From: Stappia albiluteola
Lineage (GTDB): Bacteria > Pseudomonadota > Alphaproteobacteria > Rhizobiales > Stappiaceae
Length of the DNA: 64,000 nucleotides
Assembly (NCBI RefSeq): GCF_014050225.1
Contig: NZ_JACFXV010000048.1
Span: 255,501 to 319,500, forward strand
Direction of reading: 5' to 3'
Part shown: positions 46,035-54,519 of the stretch, in pieces
Layout of the letters: each line of letters begins with the position of its first letter
How positions within the stretch are numbered: the stretch's first letter is position 1
Position numbers and translations under genes: made by a program
Notes under the pieces: model-generated
What the model was told of the DNA's origin: nothing
Seen by the model: the letters and a program-made list of their open reading frames with translations, nothing else
Database searches by the model: none

Positions 46035-46064
46035 TCCCCCGCTTTTCCCCCGTCCGGATCAATC

Positions 46065-46091
46065 GCCCCCGCCTGACCTGAAAGCGGGGGC
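46065..46091 (-). terminator. GC hairpin between the EamA and LacI genes
   Basis: Perfect 8-bp stem GCCCCCGC / GCGGGGGC with an 11-nt loop, about 40 nt after the EamA stop and 30 nt before the LacI start. No U-tract on the minus strand, so termination would be partial. Confidence 0.5.
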
Positions 46092-46129
46092 CTCGTCACG
46101 ATAGATGCAGCAATCGAGATCGAGTTTCC

Positions 46130-47047
46130 CTAGCCCCTGCCGGTGACCCGTTCCCGATAGAGAATATAGAGACCGGAACTCACGACGATCGCCGCGCCCA
46201 GAAACGTCCAGGGGCCCGGCACGTCATTGAAGACGAGGTATCCAAGTCCGACCATCCAGACGATCTGCGTATACATGAAGGGCGCCAGCAACGGGGCCGG
46301 AGCGAGGCGATGCGCCTGGATCAGGGCCAGGTGGCCGATCGACCCGTAGGCTCCGGTCGACAGCAGGAGCAGCCAGGTCGAGGCATCTTTCGGCATCACC
46401 CATGCATCGATCGCAACCGGCGTCATCGCGAGAGCCGCAACCGCCCCGGAGATGATCAGCATGCCGGCGGCAGAGTCGGTACCGGCCATTTTCCGGGTCA
46501 GAAGCGCATAAAATGCGTAACAGCCCATCGCTGCGACCGAGTAGATCGCCGCCCAATGCATTCCGCCCACGCCCGGACGCACAACGACCAGGACACCAAG
46601 GAAGCCGACGGCAATGGCAAGCCAGCGGCGCAACCCGGCCCACTCGCCCAGTATCGGTCCGGCGAGCGCCGTCACGACAAACGGGGCCGCAAACATGATC
46701 GATACGGTCTCGGCCAGTTGGAGATAGCGCACCGCAAGGAAATTGAAGACCGTCGAGCCGAGCAGGCAGAGGGAGCGGATGAGGTGCAGGCCCCAGTGAC
46801 GGCTGCGGAATATCGCAATGTCCCGCCACACGCGGAAAATGATCATCGCCAGGACCACATGCGTCAGGAACCGCATCCAGACAACCTGCACCGCAGGCAG
46901 GTCCCGAACGAGGAACTTGGCCGTGGCATCGAGACCGGCGAAGCAGAACACCGCCGCGCACATCAGCGCGATGCCGGTCAGCGCATTCCTGGCAGCCTGG
47001 GCGTCAGGGCGCCCCGCATCGCGCAGTTCCGAAGCATCGGTAGACAT
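46130..47047 (-). CDS. EamA-family (DMT) transporter
   Basis: 305-aa inner-membrane protein with about ten helices in two EamA repeats (VFCFAGLDATAKFLVRDLPA in the first; GSIGHLALIQAHRLAPAPLLAP in the second). The family mostly exports amino acids, nucleosides or other small metabolites. A perfect 15-bp palindrome 30 nt upstream of the ATG points to control by a dimeric repressor. Divergent from the chromate genes. Substrate unknown. Confidence 0.9.
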   Translation of the reverse strand: MSTDASELRDAGRPDAQAARNALTGIALMCAAVFCFAGLDATAKFLVRDLPAVQVVWMRFLTHVVLAMIIFRVWRDIAIFRSRHWGLHLIRSLCLLGSTVFNFLAVRYLQLAETVSIMFAAPFVVTALAGPILGEWAGLRRWLAIAVGFLGVLVVVRPGVGGMHWAAIYSVAAMGCYAFYALLTRKMAGTDSAAGMLIISGAVAALAMTPVAIDAWVMPKDASTWLLLLSTGAYGSIGHLALIQAHRLAPAPLLAPFMYTQIVWMVGLGYLVFNDVPGPWTFLGAAIVVSSGLYILYRERVTGRG

Positions 47048-47074
47048 TCTGCTCTCTTAATCCCTCACCAGCGC

Positions 47075-47091
47075 GCATTTGTCCGACAAAT
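47075..47091. promoter_or_regulatory. Operator-like palindrome upstream of the EamA gene
   Basis: ATTTGTC-C-GACAAAT, a perfect 7+1+7 inverted repeat at 47077-47091, 30 nt from the EamA start. The 14 nt GCATTTGTCCGACA beginning at 47075 recur exactly in the iorAB leader (26838-26851). The form suits a FadR-type GntR regulator; the regulator itself is not in the window. Confidence 0.55.
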
Positions 47092-47299
47092 ACGAATGGT
47101 GATTTATACCATGAAGAGAAAAACGGCCTAGAGCCGCGAGCGCATGGCAGCTCCGCGCGAAGCACAGGTCGGCCGCCGGTGGATCGAGCATGCAGACACC
47201 AACGGAATTGACGGCCGCACCACCATGAGAGATGATTTGTCCAAGGGGCCATTCGCGAGCGCCCCGTGAGGCGGCAGCCCAAGCTTCGCGTCCTTCATT

Positions 47300-47324
47300 G
47301 CCTTTTCGGCAGCGCCGGAAGGGC
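47300..47324 (+). promoter_or_regulatory. Leader hairpin before the chromate operon
   Basis: GCCTTTTCGGC / GCCGGAAGGGC with a 3-nt loop forms an 11-bp stem including two G-U pairs, ending about 25 nt before the ChrB-type start. It may influence mRNA stability or regulation; weak evidence. Confidence 0.3.
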
Positions 47325-47349
47325 AGCCTCTTGCACCGGAGGGGACGCC

Positions 47350-48159
47350 ATGCCGTCGAATACGGAAATCACAGTTCAGCAATTGAGCCGTCTTGTCGGG
47401 TTGCCTGATCAGCCCCGCATCATCGATGTGCGGCTGGAAGAGGATTTTCAGCTGGACCGCCGGCTCATTCCCGCATCCAAACGCATGAGCCACGCACAAG
47501 CCATTGACTGCGAGGACATGGCCGCCGGCGACCGCGTCGTTGTCGTATGCGAAAAGGGGCGCAAACTGTCGCAGGGCGTGGCAGCGGTGATGCGCGAGCG
47601 AGGCATTGCCGCCGAGACACTTGAAGGCGGATTCGTGGCATGGCGGGAGCATGAAGGCCTGCTCGTCCATGCGGACGCAGTCCCGAAATCCCGTGCCGAT
47701 GGCCGGACCGTATGGGTGACCCGGGCGCGGCCCAAAATCGACCGCGTCGCCTGTCCCTGGCTGATCCGCCGCTTTGTGGATCCCGACGCCATATTCCTCT
47801 ATGTCGACCAGAGCGAAGTCGAGGCCGTTGCCGAAATTTTTGAGGCGACACCTTTCGACATAGCCGGTGTTTTCTGGAGTCATCGCGGCGAATCCTGCAC
47901 TTTCGACACGATGGTCGAGGAATTCGGCCTGACCAGCGAACCGCTGCTTCATATGGCACGCATCGTCCGCGGAGCGGATACCGACCGGCTCGACCTCACG
48001 CGGCAGTCTCCGGGATTTCTGGCCGCGGCACTGGGCCTGTCGCGGATGTACAAGGACGACCTGGCGCAACTCGATGCCGCCATGACGCTTTGCGACGCCT
48101 TCTACCGCTGGTGCCGCGACGCTGTCGGCGAAAGCCACAGCTGGGTGGTCAATCCATGA
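47350..48159 (+). CDS. chrB: Rhodanese-ChrB fusion, chromate resistance protein
   Basis: 269 aa. Residues about 8-110 form a rhodanese domain with an active-site Cys in VVVVCEKGRKLSQG; residues about 120-269 form the ChrB C-terminal (Chrome_Resist) domain, with ARPKIDRVACPWLIRRFVDP and GVFWSHRGESCTFDTMVEEF. Full-length ChrB proteins have a different N-terminal domain and sense chromate to regulate chrA; the rhodanese version may be enzymatic instead. ATG 47350 follows GGAGGGG. The next gene, chrA, overlaps by 4 nt. Confidence 0.88.
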   Translation: MPSNTEITVQQLSRLVGLPDQPRIIDVRLEEDFQLDRRLIPASKRMSHAQAIDCEDMAAGDRVVVVCEKGRKLSQGVAAVMRERGIAAETLEGGFVAWREHEGLLVHADAVPKSRADGRTVWVTRARPKIDRVACPWLIRRFVDPDAIFLYVDQSEVEAVAEIFEATPFDIAGVFWSHRGESCTFDTMVEEFGLTSEPLLHMARIVRGADTDRLDLTRQSPGFLAAALGLSRMYKDDLAQLDAAMTLCDAFYRWCRDAVGESHSWVVNP

Positions 48160-49502
48160 AAGAGCAGGCGATCGACATGCACGGGAAAATCGAATCGCCA
48201 GCCGGCTCTCCGCCCTCATTCACGGAACTGGCCGGCATAAGCCTGCGGGTCGGTCTGCTGTCCTTCGGCGGACCGGCAGCGCAGATCGCACTGATGCATC
48301 GCTATTTCGTCGAAGAGCGCGGCTGGATCGCGGAGGACCGTTTCCTGCATGCCCTGAATTACTGCATGCTCCTGCCCGGTCCCGAGGCGCAGCAGCTTGC
48401 AACCTATTGCGGCTGGCTGCTGCACCGCGTGAAAGGCGGGCTGACGGCCGGGCTGCTGTTCATCCTGCCCGGTGCCGTCGCCATGCTGGGCCTCAGCTTC
48501 GTGTACGTCCTCTTCGGCAGGCTGCCGCTGGTCGAAAGCCTGTTCTACGGCGTCAAGGCAGGCGTCCTGGCGATCGTCCTGCAAGCGCTGCTGAAGGTCG
48601 GCAGCCGCGCCTTGAAGTCCCGCCTTTCCATCGCAATCGCCATCGCAAGCTTCCTGGCGCTCTTCCTGTTCGGGATACCCTTTCCCGCAGTCATCGTGGC
48701 GGCGGCCCTGGTCGCGGTGGCCGCCGACCGGAAAAAGGGCAAGAGAGCGGCAATTCCACCTCAGGACGCGGCAACGCCGCCGCGCCCCGGTTTTCTCGGA
48801 ACGCTCGCAGTCGGGCTCTCGATATGGGCACTGCCCGTCGTCGGCGCAGCGGTCCTGATCTCCCCGGACCACCTGCTTGTCGATGTCGCCGGCTTCTTCT
48901 CCACCCTTGCGGTTGTCAGTTTCGGCGGGGCCTATGCTCTCTTGAGCTACATGGCGCAGGTGGCTGTCGAAAGCTACGGGTGGCTGAGCGCGGGAGAAAT
49001 GCTGGACGGTCTCGGCCTTGCCGAAACAACGCCCGGGCCACTGATACTGGTGACGCAGTTTGTCGGCTTCCTTGCAGGATTTCATGCCCCGGCGCCCTTC
49101 CCGGCGGCGATTGCAGCCACCCTTGCCGCCGCAATGACAACCTGGGTGACCTTCGCACCGAGCTTTCTGTTCATCTTTCTTGGGGCGCCGTTCATCGAAC
49201 GCCTGCGCGGCAACAGGCGGCTGTCGGCGGCACTTTCGGGCATCACCGCGGCGGTAACGGGCACCATCGCCAATCTGGCGCTCTGGTTCGCGCTGCACGT
49301 CTTCTTTGCCGAAACGACAAACGCGCCCCTGTGGTGGATCGCAGCGCCGATCCCGACCCTGACGAGCATCGATCCCCTGGCGGTGGCCCTCGCGCTCGTC
49401 GCCGGCTGGCTGGTCTTCTTCAGGAAGCTTGGCGTTGCGACGGTCGTCGGCGCAAGCGCCGTCCTCGGGCTCGCCGCAAGGACCGCGATCGGGATGCCCT
49501 GA
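48156..49502 (+). CDS. chrA: Chromate transporter, long two-domain ChrA
   Basis: Inner-membrane protein of the CHR family, 448 aa, that exports chromate. Two homologous halves: first with RVGLLSFGGPAAQIALMHRY and LPGPEAQQLATYCGWLLHR; second with VVSFGGAYALLSYMAQVAVE and LAETTPGPLILVTQFVGFLA. Between them lies a charged linker (DRKKGKRAAIPPQD). The ATG overlaps the chrB TGA, so the genes are coupled. Sulfate or other oxyanions cannot be excluded as substrates. Confidence 0.94.
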   Translation: MKEQAIDMHGKIESPAGSPPSFTELAGISLRVGLLSFGGPAAQIALMHRYFVEERGWIAEDRFLHALNYCMLLPGPEAQQLATYCGWLLHRVKGGLTAGLLFILPGAVAMLGLSFVYVLFGRLPLVESLFYGVKAGVLAIVLQALLKVGSRALKSRLSIAIAIASFLALFLFGIPFPAVIVAAALVAVAADRKKGKRAAIPPQDAATPPRPGFLGTLAVGLSIWALPVVGAAVLISPDHLLVDVAGFFSTLAVVSFGGAYALLSYMAQVAVESYGWLSAGEMLDGLGLAETTPGPLILVTQFVGFLAGFHAPAPFPAAIAATLAAAMTTWVTFAPSFLFIFLGAPFIERLRGNRRLSAALSGITAAVTGTIANLALWFALHVFFAETTNAPLWWIAAPIPTLTSIDPLAVALALVAGWLVFFRKLGVATVVGASAVLGLAARTAIGMP

Positions 49503-49507
49503 CCCGC

Positions 49508-50026
49508 TCAGGCGTCGACCGTTTCGGCGGTGCGAACGGCGGGCGCGTCGGTGTCGGCGTCTTCAGGATCGCCGTCGATCTCGGGATCGCTGTCGGCGCT
49601 CGCGGAGAGGTTTCTTTCCACGAGGCGGAGCAGCTTGCGAAGCTTCTTGCGGTCCTTATCATCGAGGCCGGCGAGCGCCTCGCGCTCGAGCCGCTTCCAG
49701 GCCTTGTCGACGGCGGCAATCCGCTCCTTGCCAACTTCGGTCAGGAAAACCTTGGCCAGGCGCCCGTCCGTGGCGGACATCTCGCGCCTGAGCAGACCCT
49801 GCGTGGACAGGCGGGTGATCATCTTGGTGACGGTCGGCGGCTGCACGCCGAGAGCGAGAGCCAGCTGGCTCATCGTCAGGCCATCCGTTTCGCCGAGAAC
49901 CTTGAGCACGGCTTCCTGGCCCGGATGCAGGCCGATGCGCGCCAGATGAGTGCCTGAGCGGGCCCGATGAGCCTTCGACGCCTGCGCAAGACGGAACGTG
50001 ACGCTCTTTTTGTGATTGAATGCCAT
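49508..50026 (-). CDS. MarR-family transcriptional regulator
   Basis: 172-aa winged-helix regulator. The DNA-binding core reads LGETDGLTMSQLALALGVQP, TVTKMITRLSTQGLLRRE and the wing DGRLAKVFLTEVG. An acidic C-terminal tail (ASADSDPEIDGDPEDADTDA) is unusual for the family. Convergent with chrA, 6 nt away. A RPE-like palindrome lies upstream of its start. Targets unknown; the nearby quinone-reductase-like gene on the same strand is a natural candidate. Confidence 0.92.
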   Translation of the reverse strand: MAFNHKKSVTFRLAQASKAHRARSGTHLARIGLHPGQEAVLKVLGETDGLTMSQLALALGVQPPTVTKMITRLSTQGLLRREMSATDGRLAKVFLTEVGKERIAAVDKAWKRLEREALAGLDDKDRKKLRKLLRLVERNLSASADSDPEIDGDPEDADTDAPAVRTAETVDA

Positions 50027-50140
50027 GGCAATCGGTTTCCCGCTCTGTCGCCCGCCTCACGCACACGGTTTCGCGAGCTGCTTTCCAAGCGCGAATTCTC
50101 TGGAGCGCTTTTCGCGAACGCGCTTCACGACTAATGCTTT

Positions 50141-50185
50141 GAGCATATCCCGCCAACTCCTGTTCGGACTTGGCGGGATATGCTC
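50141..50185. repeat. RPE-like palindromic element
   Basis: Perfect 16-bp inverted repeat GAGCATATCCCGCCAA (50141-50156) / TTGGCGGGATATGCTC (50170-50185) with a 13-nt centre, flanked by CTAG on one side. Its form (GAGCAT-type ends, about 45 bp) resembles the dispersed palindromic elements of Rhizobiales intergenic regions. It occupies the 260-bp gap between the quinone-reductase-like and MarR genes, 115 nt from the MarR start. No other copy was noticed in the window. Confidence 0.7.
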
Positions 50186-50286
50186 TAGCAGCCACGCATG
50201 AAGGTTAGATGACAGCTTCGCTTCGCCGGCGAAGATTCCTTGCATTGCAAGACGCTCGCCCTTACCCGGCAAACCAAACCGGGCTT

Positions 50287-50877
50287 TCAGGCAAAACGCG
50301 ATAGCGCTCTTTCGATCCGCCGCAGATAGCGCAGCCGACTCTCACGCGTGGAGGAATCCATCTTGTAATGGGCGAGATAGAGCGTCCGGCAATTGCCCGC
50401 GCATACGCTGCGAATGCCGCGCAGCAGGGTCTTGCGGCCAGGCTCGCCCATCAGCTTGGAAACGAACCACGACGCCCCGCAGGTCGTCACGACGGCGATG
50501 CGGCTTATATGGGTCATCAGCGGCCGCGCGGGCCTGCCGTTTACCGGCAGTTCGAAGGTCACATGCGGCACGAATACCCGGTCGAGCCATCCTTTCAGCA
50601 TGGCCGGCAGGCCGAACCACCAGGTCGGGTAGACGAAGACCAGCCCGTCCGCCCAGGAAAGGTGATCCAGATGCTCGTCGACCGGCTCGCGGTTGCGAAC
50701 GGGGTCATGGTAGAGCCGCCTCTCCGCTTCAGACATGACGGGCTCGAAACCCTCGCGGTAAAGATCGATCAGGCGGACCTCGTGACCGCCACGCCGCAAT
50801 CCGGACAACACCGCATCCCGGGTCGCCGCGTTGAAGCTGTCGGCACAAGGATGGCAGTAGACAACAAGCACCCGCAT
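50287..50877 (-). CDS. NAD(P)H:quinone-oxidoreductase-like flavoprotein
   Basis: 196-aa flavodoxin-fold protein of the NQO/MdaB/YwrO family. Begins with the beta-strand and phosphate loop MRVLVVYCHPCADSFNAA, then VFVYPTWWFGLPAMLKGWLDRVF, the hallmark flavin-contact segment. Probably a two-electron reductase of quinones or nitroaromatics using FMN or FAD. Start 48 nt after the FAD-oxidase stop on the same strand, so it may be the last gene of the deaminase/ABC operon. Confidence 0.88.
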   Translation of the reverse strand: MRVLVVYCHPCADSFNAATRDAVLSGLRRGGHEVRLIDLYREGFEPVMSEAERRLYHDPVRNREPVDEHLDHLSWADGLVFVYPTWWFGLPAMLKGWLDRVFVPHVTFELPVNGRPARPLMTHISRIAVVTTCGASWFVSKLMGEPGRKTLLRGIRSVCAGNCRTLYLAHYKMDSSTRESRLRYLRRIERALSRFA

Positions 50878-50925
50878 GCTAGCCGCCGCCCTCCCGGATC
50901 CCTGCCGGCTCCCGCCGCGGACCCG

Positions 50926-52326
50926 TCATCGGGCAAGCCCCGGGAAAAGATAGGTCTTCTGCGCGGAGAAATCGAAGTCCGGATCCTCCCAGGCGATCAT
51001 CTTTCCCGGGTTGAGCAGCCCCTTGGGATCGGCTTCGCGCTTAAAGGCCAGTTGCACCGCATCCGTCTGCTTCATACCGCCCTCCTCCAGAGTGTAGCGG
51101 TGGGGATTGAAGATCGGGCAGCCGTGATCCTCATGCAGGCGGATGATCTCGTTGAGGCGCTCTTCCGAGGTGTACCGGACGATCGGCAGGCCGAAGCAGG
51201 TGATCTTGCCGTCGAAACGCACGAATTCGAGATGCCCGGGCACCTCGTCGCCGAGGAGCCGGGTCATCCTGCCTACCTTCTCGACATAGTCCGGAAATGG
51301 ATAGAGCACCTGAAGATAGGTAATCGTCGGATCGACCCTGAGGCCCCGCAACGTCGTGTGGTTCCACGCAAGCTCGTAGACGGGCGGCAACCCCTTCCTT
51401 TCCTCCGGTCGGCCGACGTCGCTGCGATAACAGATCGAAGCCGCGCGAAACCGCGACGCGAAGGCAAGGAAGGCGTCCATGGCGAAGGGGGCGACCATCA
51501 GCAGGACGACCGACTGGCCCTTGCGGAGATATTTCTGGTGGCGCAGGAAATAGTCATGCGGGACGGGAGCGGCGACCGGCGCGATCTCCTTCGTCAGGAT
51601 GCCGTCCTGGTTGGCGAGCGCGTCGGCGAAATGAACGCCGTCCATGAATTCGTCGAAGCCGACGATGACATCCACCCAGTCATAGGCCGCGGTCAGGGGC
51701 ACCTCGACCTCGAGAATGATGCCGTTGGTGCCGTAGGCATGACTGACCTTGTGAAGATCCTCGCCCTTCATGTGCAGGATGCGCGGTTCGGCCTCCATCG
51801 TCGCGACCTTCAGGCTGATGATATTGCCCAGGTCGCGCAACCCTCCCCAGTTGATCGACCCGACGCCGCCGGAACCGCCGGCGATGAAGCCGCCGACCGT
51901 CGCCGTCCTGTAGGTGGAGGGATGCATGCGCAATTCCTGGCCACCCGGGCGGGCAGCCTCGTCGATCGCCGCCATGATGGCGCCGGCCTGCGCCCGCACC
52001 ACGCCGGGCGAAATTTCAAGCACCTCGTTCAGGGCCGCCAGATTGAGGACGACACCGCCCGACAGCGGCATGGCCTGGCCGTAATTGCCCGTGCCCGCCC
52101 CGCGCGTCGTCACCGGCACGTCGTGGGCGAAGCAGGCCTTGAGAACTTGGATCACCTCCTCTTCCGACTTCGGCGTCACGACCAGATCGGCGGTCACGTG
52201 ATCGAGCTGGCGCTTGAGAACCGGCGAGTACCAGAAGAAATCCCGGCTCTTCTGCTTGACGATCTGGGGATTGTCCTCGACCTCCAGGCCGTCGAGATCC
52301 TTCTTCAGCTTGGCCAGATCGTTCAT
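50926..52326 (-). CDS. FAD-linked oxidase (FAD_binding_4/PCMH type)
   Basis: 466-aa flavoprotein of the GlcD/vanillyl-alcohol-oxidase superfamily. The FAD domain shows VPVTTRGAGTGNYGQAMPLS and GGFIAGGSGGVGSINWGGLR; the C-terminal end reads FKREADPKGLLNPGKMIAWE, as in glycolate and lactate dehydrogenases. No 4Fe-4S motif, so electrons go to a soluble or quinone acceptor. It directly follows the CodA-like gene; ATG 52326 with GGAG 9 nt upstream is preferred, although ATG 52332 overlaps the upstream stop. The substrate, perhaps a hydroxy acid from the same pathway, is unknown. Confidence 0.88.
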   Translation of the reverse strand: MNDLAKLKKDLDGLEVEDNPQIVKQKSRDFFWYSPVLKRQLDHVTADLVVTPKSEEEVIQVLKACFAHDVPVTTRGAGTGNYGQAMPLSGGVVLNLAALNEVLEISPGVVRAQAGAIMAAIDEAARPGGQELRMHPSTYRTATVGGFIAGGSGGVGSINWGGLRDLGNIISLKVATMEAEPRILHMKGEDLHKVSHAYGTNGIILEVEVPLTAAYDWVDVIVGFDEFMDGVHFADALANQDGILTKEIAPVAAPVPHDYFLRHQKYLRKGQSVVLLMVAPFAMDAFLAFASRFRAASICYRSDVGRPEERKGLPPVYELAWNHTTLRGLRVDPTITYLQVLYPFPDYVEKVGRMTRLLGDEVPGHLEFVRFDGKITCFGLPIVRYTSEERLNEIIRLHEDHGCPIFNPHRYTLEEGGMKQTDAVQLAFKREADPKGLLNPGKMIAWEDPDFDFSAQKTYLFPGLAR

Positions 52327-52331
52327 CGGCA

Positions 52332-53636
52332 TCACTCCATCAGGTCATCGAGTTCCCGGTAGTCGGGAAGCGTCCTGTCGATCGGCTGGCCCGAACGCAG
52401 CACGATGCGTTCGCCGCCGGGCCGGGCCAGAAGCTCGTTCCAGTCGCGCACCCGGAAGAGGAGGAGATCGGCTGCCCCCATCTCCTCGATACGCCCCGCC
52501 TCGGCGCTTCCCAGCATTTCGGCCGGCGTCAGCGTCACCGTCTTGATCCAGTCGCCGACAGGATGATCGAGATGCAGGAGACGGGTTGCCTGGGCATAGA
52601 CCTCGACCATGTCGAGATCGCCATAGGCGTAAAACGGATCCCGCGTATTGTCGGAGGCGACCGCGACCGGAACGCCGCGCGCCTTAAGTTCATGCAGCAG
52701 CGTCACGCCTCTGAAGCGCGGCGTACGGCCGGCGGCGCGATCCTGCAGATAAAGATTGCACATCGGCAGGGCGACGATGCCCAGGCCGGCTTCGGCAACC
52801 GCATCCAGCGTGCGCTCCACCTCGTCCGCATCCTGCGTCGAGAGCGAGCAGCAATGGCCGCAGACCACCTTGCCCGCAAAGCGATTGCGCAACGCCGCCT
52901 CGGCGATGAGGCGGAGCGAATGGGCGGAAGGGTCCAGCGTCTCGTCGACATGGAAGTCGAGATCCAGCCCATGACGGGCCGCCGTCTGGAACACCCGGTC
53001 GAGATGGTCGACCAGTCCGTCGACCATGTAGGTGACGCTGCCCAACACGCCGCCACACGTTGCCACGCGCCTCGCGATCCGATCGAGAAACCCGTCGTCC
53101 GCCACCGCTTCGATGCCGAACAGGGCAACCGCCTGCAGGGCGATCCGCCCGGCCCAGCGCTCGCGCATCTCCAGGAAGACCGGCCAGGAGATCCCATCCT
53201 GGGGCGGAATGCTGTCGATATGCGTGCGCATGAACACCGTGCCATGCGCGAATGCGGAGCGAAGGGCGAAATCCATGCGGCGGGCGACATCGGAAGCGGA
53301 CCACCGCGCCATCCGGTCCTCGGCAACGCTTTGCAGCGCTCCGGCAAACGTTCCGTCCGGATTGGGCTTTCGCGGCCAGATATGGCCCTTGTCCAGATGC
53401 GTATGCATGTCGACGAGGCCGGGCAATACGAGACCGCCATCCAGATCCACAAGGGCGAGATCGCGGGGCGTCGCCGCACCCGCGGGCAGGATGCGGGCAA
53501 TCCGTCCGGCTTCGATCACGATATCCGCGCGAGCCAGCCCCTCGCCCCGATAGGCGACGGGTTCGCTGGTCAGGCAGTCGGGAACCGTCGCGTTTACGAG
53601 GCAATAGGCTCCGTTGGGAATATCGAGAAAGGCCAT
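52332..53636 (-). CDS. Cytosine-deaminase-like amidohydrolase
   Basis: 434-aa metal-dependent deaminase of the CodA group. Metal and catalytic residues present: VDMHTHLDKGHIWP, His and Glu in LDFHVDETLDPSAHS, His in VVCGHCCSLS, and Asp in VAVASDNTRDPF. Members of this group deaminate cytosine, isocytosine, creatinine or triazine-derived rings, so the substrate is open. Fourth gene of an operon with an NMT1-type ABC importer; 7 nt after the permease gene. The genomic setting favours a ring-nitrogen compound taken up by that importer (inference). Confidence 0.88.
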   Translation of the reverse strand: MAFLDIPNGAYCLVNATVPDCLTSEPVAYRGEGLARADIVIEAGRIARILPAGAATPRDLALVDLDGGLVLPGLVDMHTHLDKGHIWPRKPNPDGTFAGALQSVAEDRMARWSASDVARRMDFALRSAFAHGTVFMRTHIDSIPPQDGISWPVFLEMRERWAGRIALQAVALFGIEAVADDGFLDRIARRVATCGGVLGSVTYMVDGLVDHLDRVFQTAARHGLDLDFHVDETLDPSAHSLRLIAEAALRNRFAGKVVCGHCCSLSTQDADEVERTLDAVAEAGLGIVALPMCNLYLQDRAAGRTPRFRGVTLLHELKARGVPVAVASDNTRDPFYAYGDLDMVEVYAQATRLLHLDHPVGDWIKTVTLTPAEMLGSAEAGRIEEMGAADLLLFRVRDWNELLARPGGERIVLRSGQPIDRTLPDYRELDDLME

Positions 53637-53643
53637 TGCAAAT

Positions 53644-54519
53644 TCAGACCTCCCGCTTCAGGGCGCTTTCATGCCACCGGCGCAGCAAGAGATGCGAAAC
53701 GAAGCTCGTGACAGCAAATATCAGAACGCCGGTCATCGAAAGCAGGATCAGCGCGGCAAAAAGGCGCGGGATGTTCAACCGAAATTGCGACTCGATGAGG
53801 CGGAAGGCAAGGCCCGACCCGGCACCGGCCGAGCCGGCGGCGAATTCCGCGACCACCGCGGCGATCAACGCCAGGCCGCCGGCGATGCGCAGACCCGCCA
53901 GGAAATAGGGCAAGGCATTCGGCATCTTGAGATAGGCGAGCGTCTGCCAGCGGCTTGCGCCATAGAGCCGGAAGAGATCGAGCAGGTTGTGGTCCGTCGA
54001 CTTCAGTCCCTGCGTGGTGTTGGAGAGCACCGGAAAGAAGGCGACGATCCAGGCGCAGATCAGCAAGGCCGCCTGCGTCGAGGGAACATAGATCAGGATC
54101 AGCGGCGCGATCGCCACGATCGGCGTCACCTGCAGGATGACGGCGTAGGGGTAGAGAGCCAGTTCCGCGAGCCGCGATTCCGAAAGCAGGACGGCAAGCG
54201 CGACGCCGCCGACCAGCGCGATCAGCAAAGCCAGGAAGGTGATCTTCAGCGTCACCAGCAGAGCCGGCCCCAAAACCGACCAGTCGGCCACAAGCGCTTC
54301 GGCAACCCGACGCGGGCTCGGCAGGATGTAATGGGGAACATCGTAAGCCGCAACGTACAGGCTCCAGGCCGCAACCAGCAGCACGAGCATGAAGACCGGT
54401 ACCGCAAATCGCAGGATCCTCGACCGACCGCCGCCGCTTCGCCCGCCATCCGTCGCGAGCGACGTCGGCGACGCGGAAACGCCTGCACCCAGATCTGTTT
54501 CGCTGGCAGGGAAACTCAT
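53644..54519 (-). CDS. ABC transporter permease (nitrate/taurine/pyrimidine type)
   Basis: 291-aa BPD_transp_1 permease with about six helices. A low-complexity N-terminus is followed by the first helix (VFMLVLLVAAWSLYVAAY). The EAA loop reads LLDLFRLYGASRWQTLAYLK, typical of the SsuC/TauC/ThiX group. The ATG overlaps the stop of the ATPase gene (ATGA). The larger frame extending upstream is antisense-like and not used. Works with the ATPase and binding protein just upstream. Confidence 0.93.
   Translation of the reverse strand: MSFPASETDLGAGVSASPTSLATDGGRSGGGRSRILRFAVPVFMLVLLVAAWSLYVAAYDVPHYILPSPRRVAEALVADWSVLGPALLVTLKITFLALLIALVGGVALAVLLSESRLAELALYPYAVILQVTPIVAIAPLILIYVPSTQAALLICAWIVAFFPVLSNTTQGLKSTDHNLLDLFRLYGASRWQTLAYLKMPNALPYFLAGLRIAGGLALIAAVVAEFAAGSAGAGSGLAFRLIESQFRLNIPRLFAALILLSMTGVLIFAVTSFVSHLLLRRWHESALKREV

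Larger units (their letters stand above)
47048..47349. other. 302-bp divergent region between EamA and chromate genes
   Basis: Holds the EamA operator (47077-47091), a short inverted repeat ATGGT-7 nt-ACCAT (47096-47112), and near the right end a leader hairpin before the ChrB-type gene (47300-47324). No gene is supported. Confidence 0.5.
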
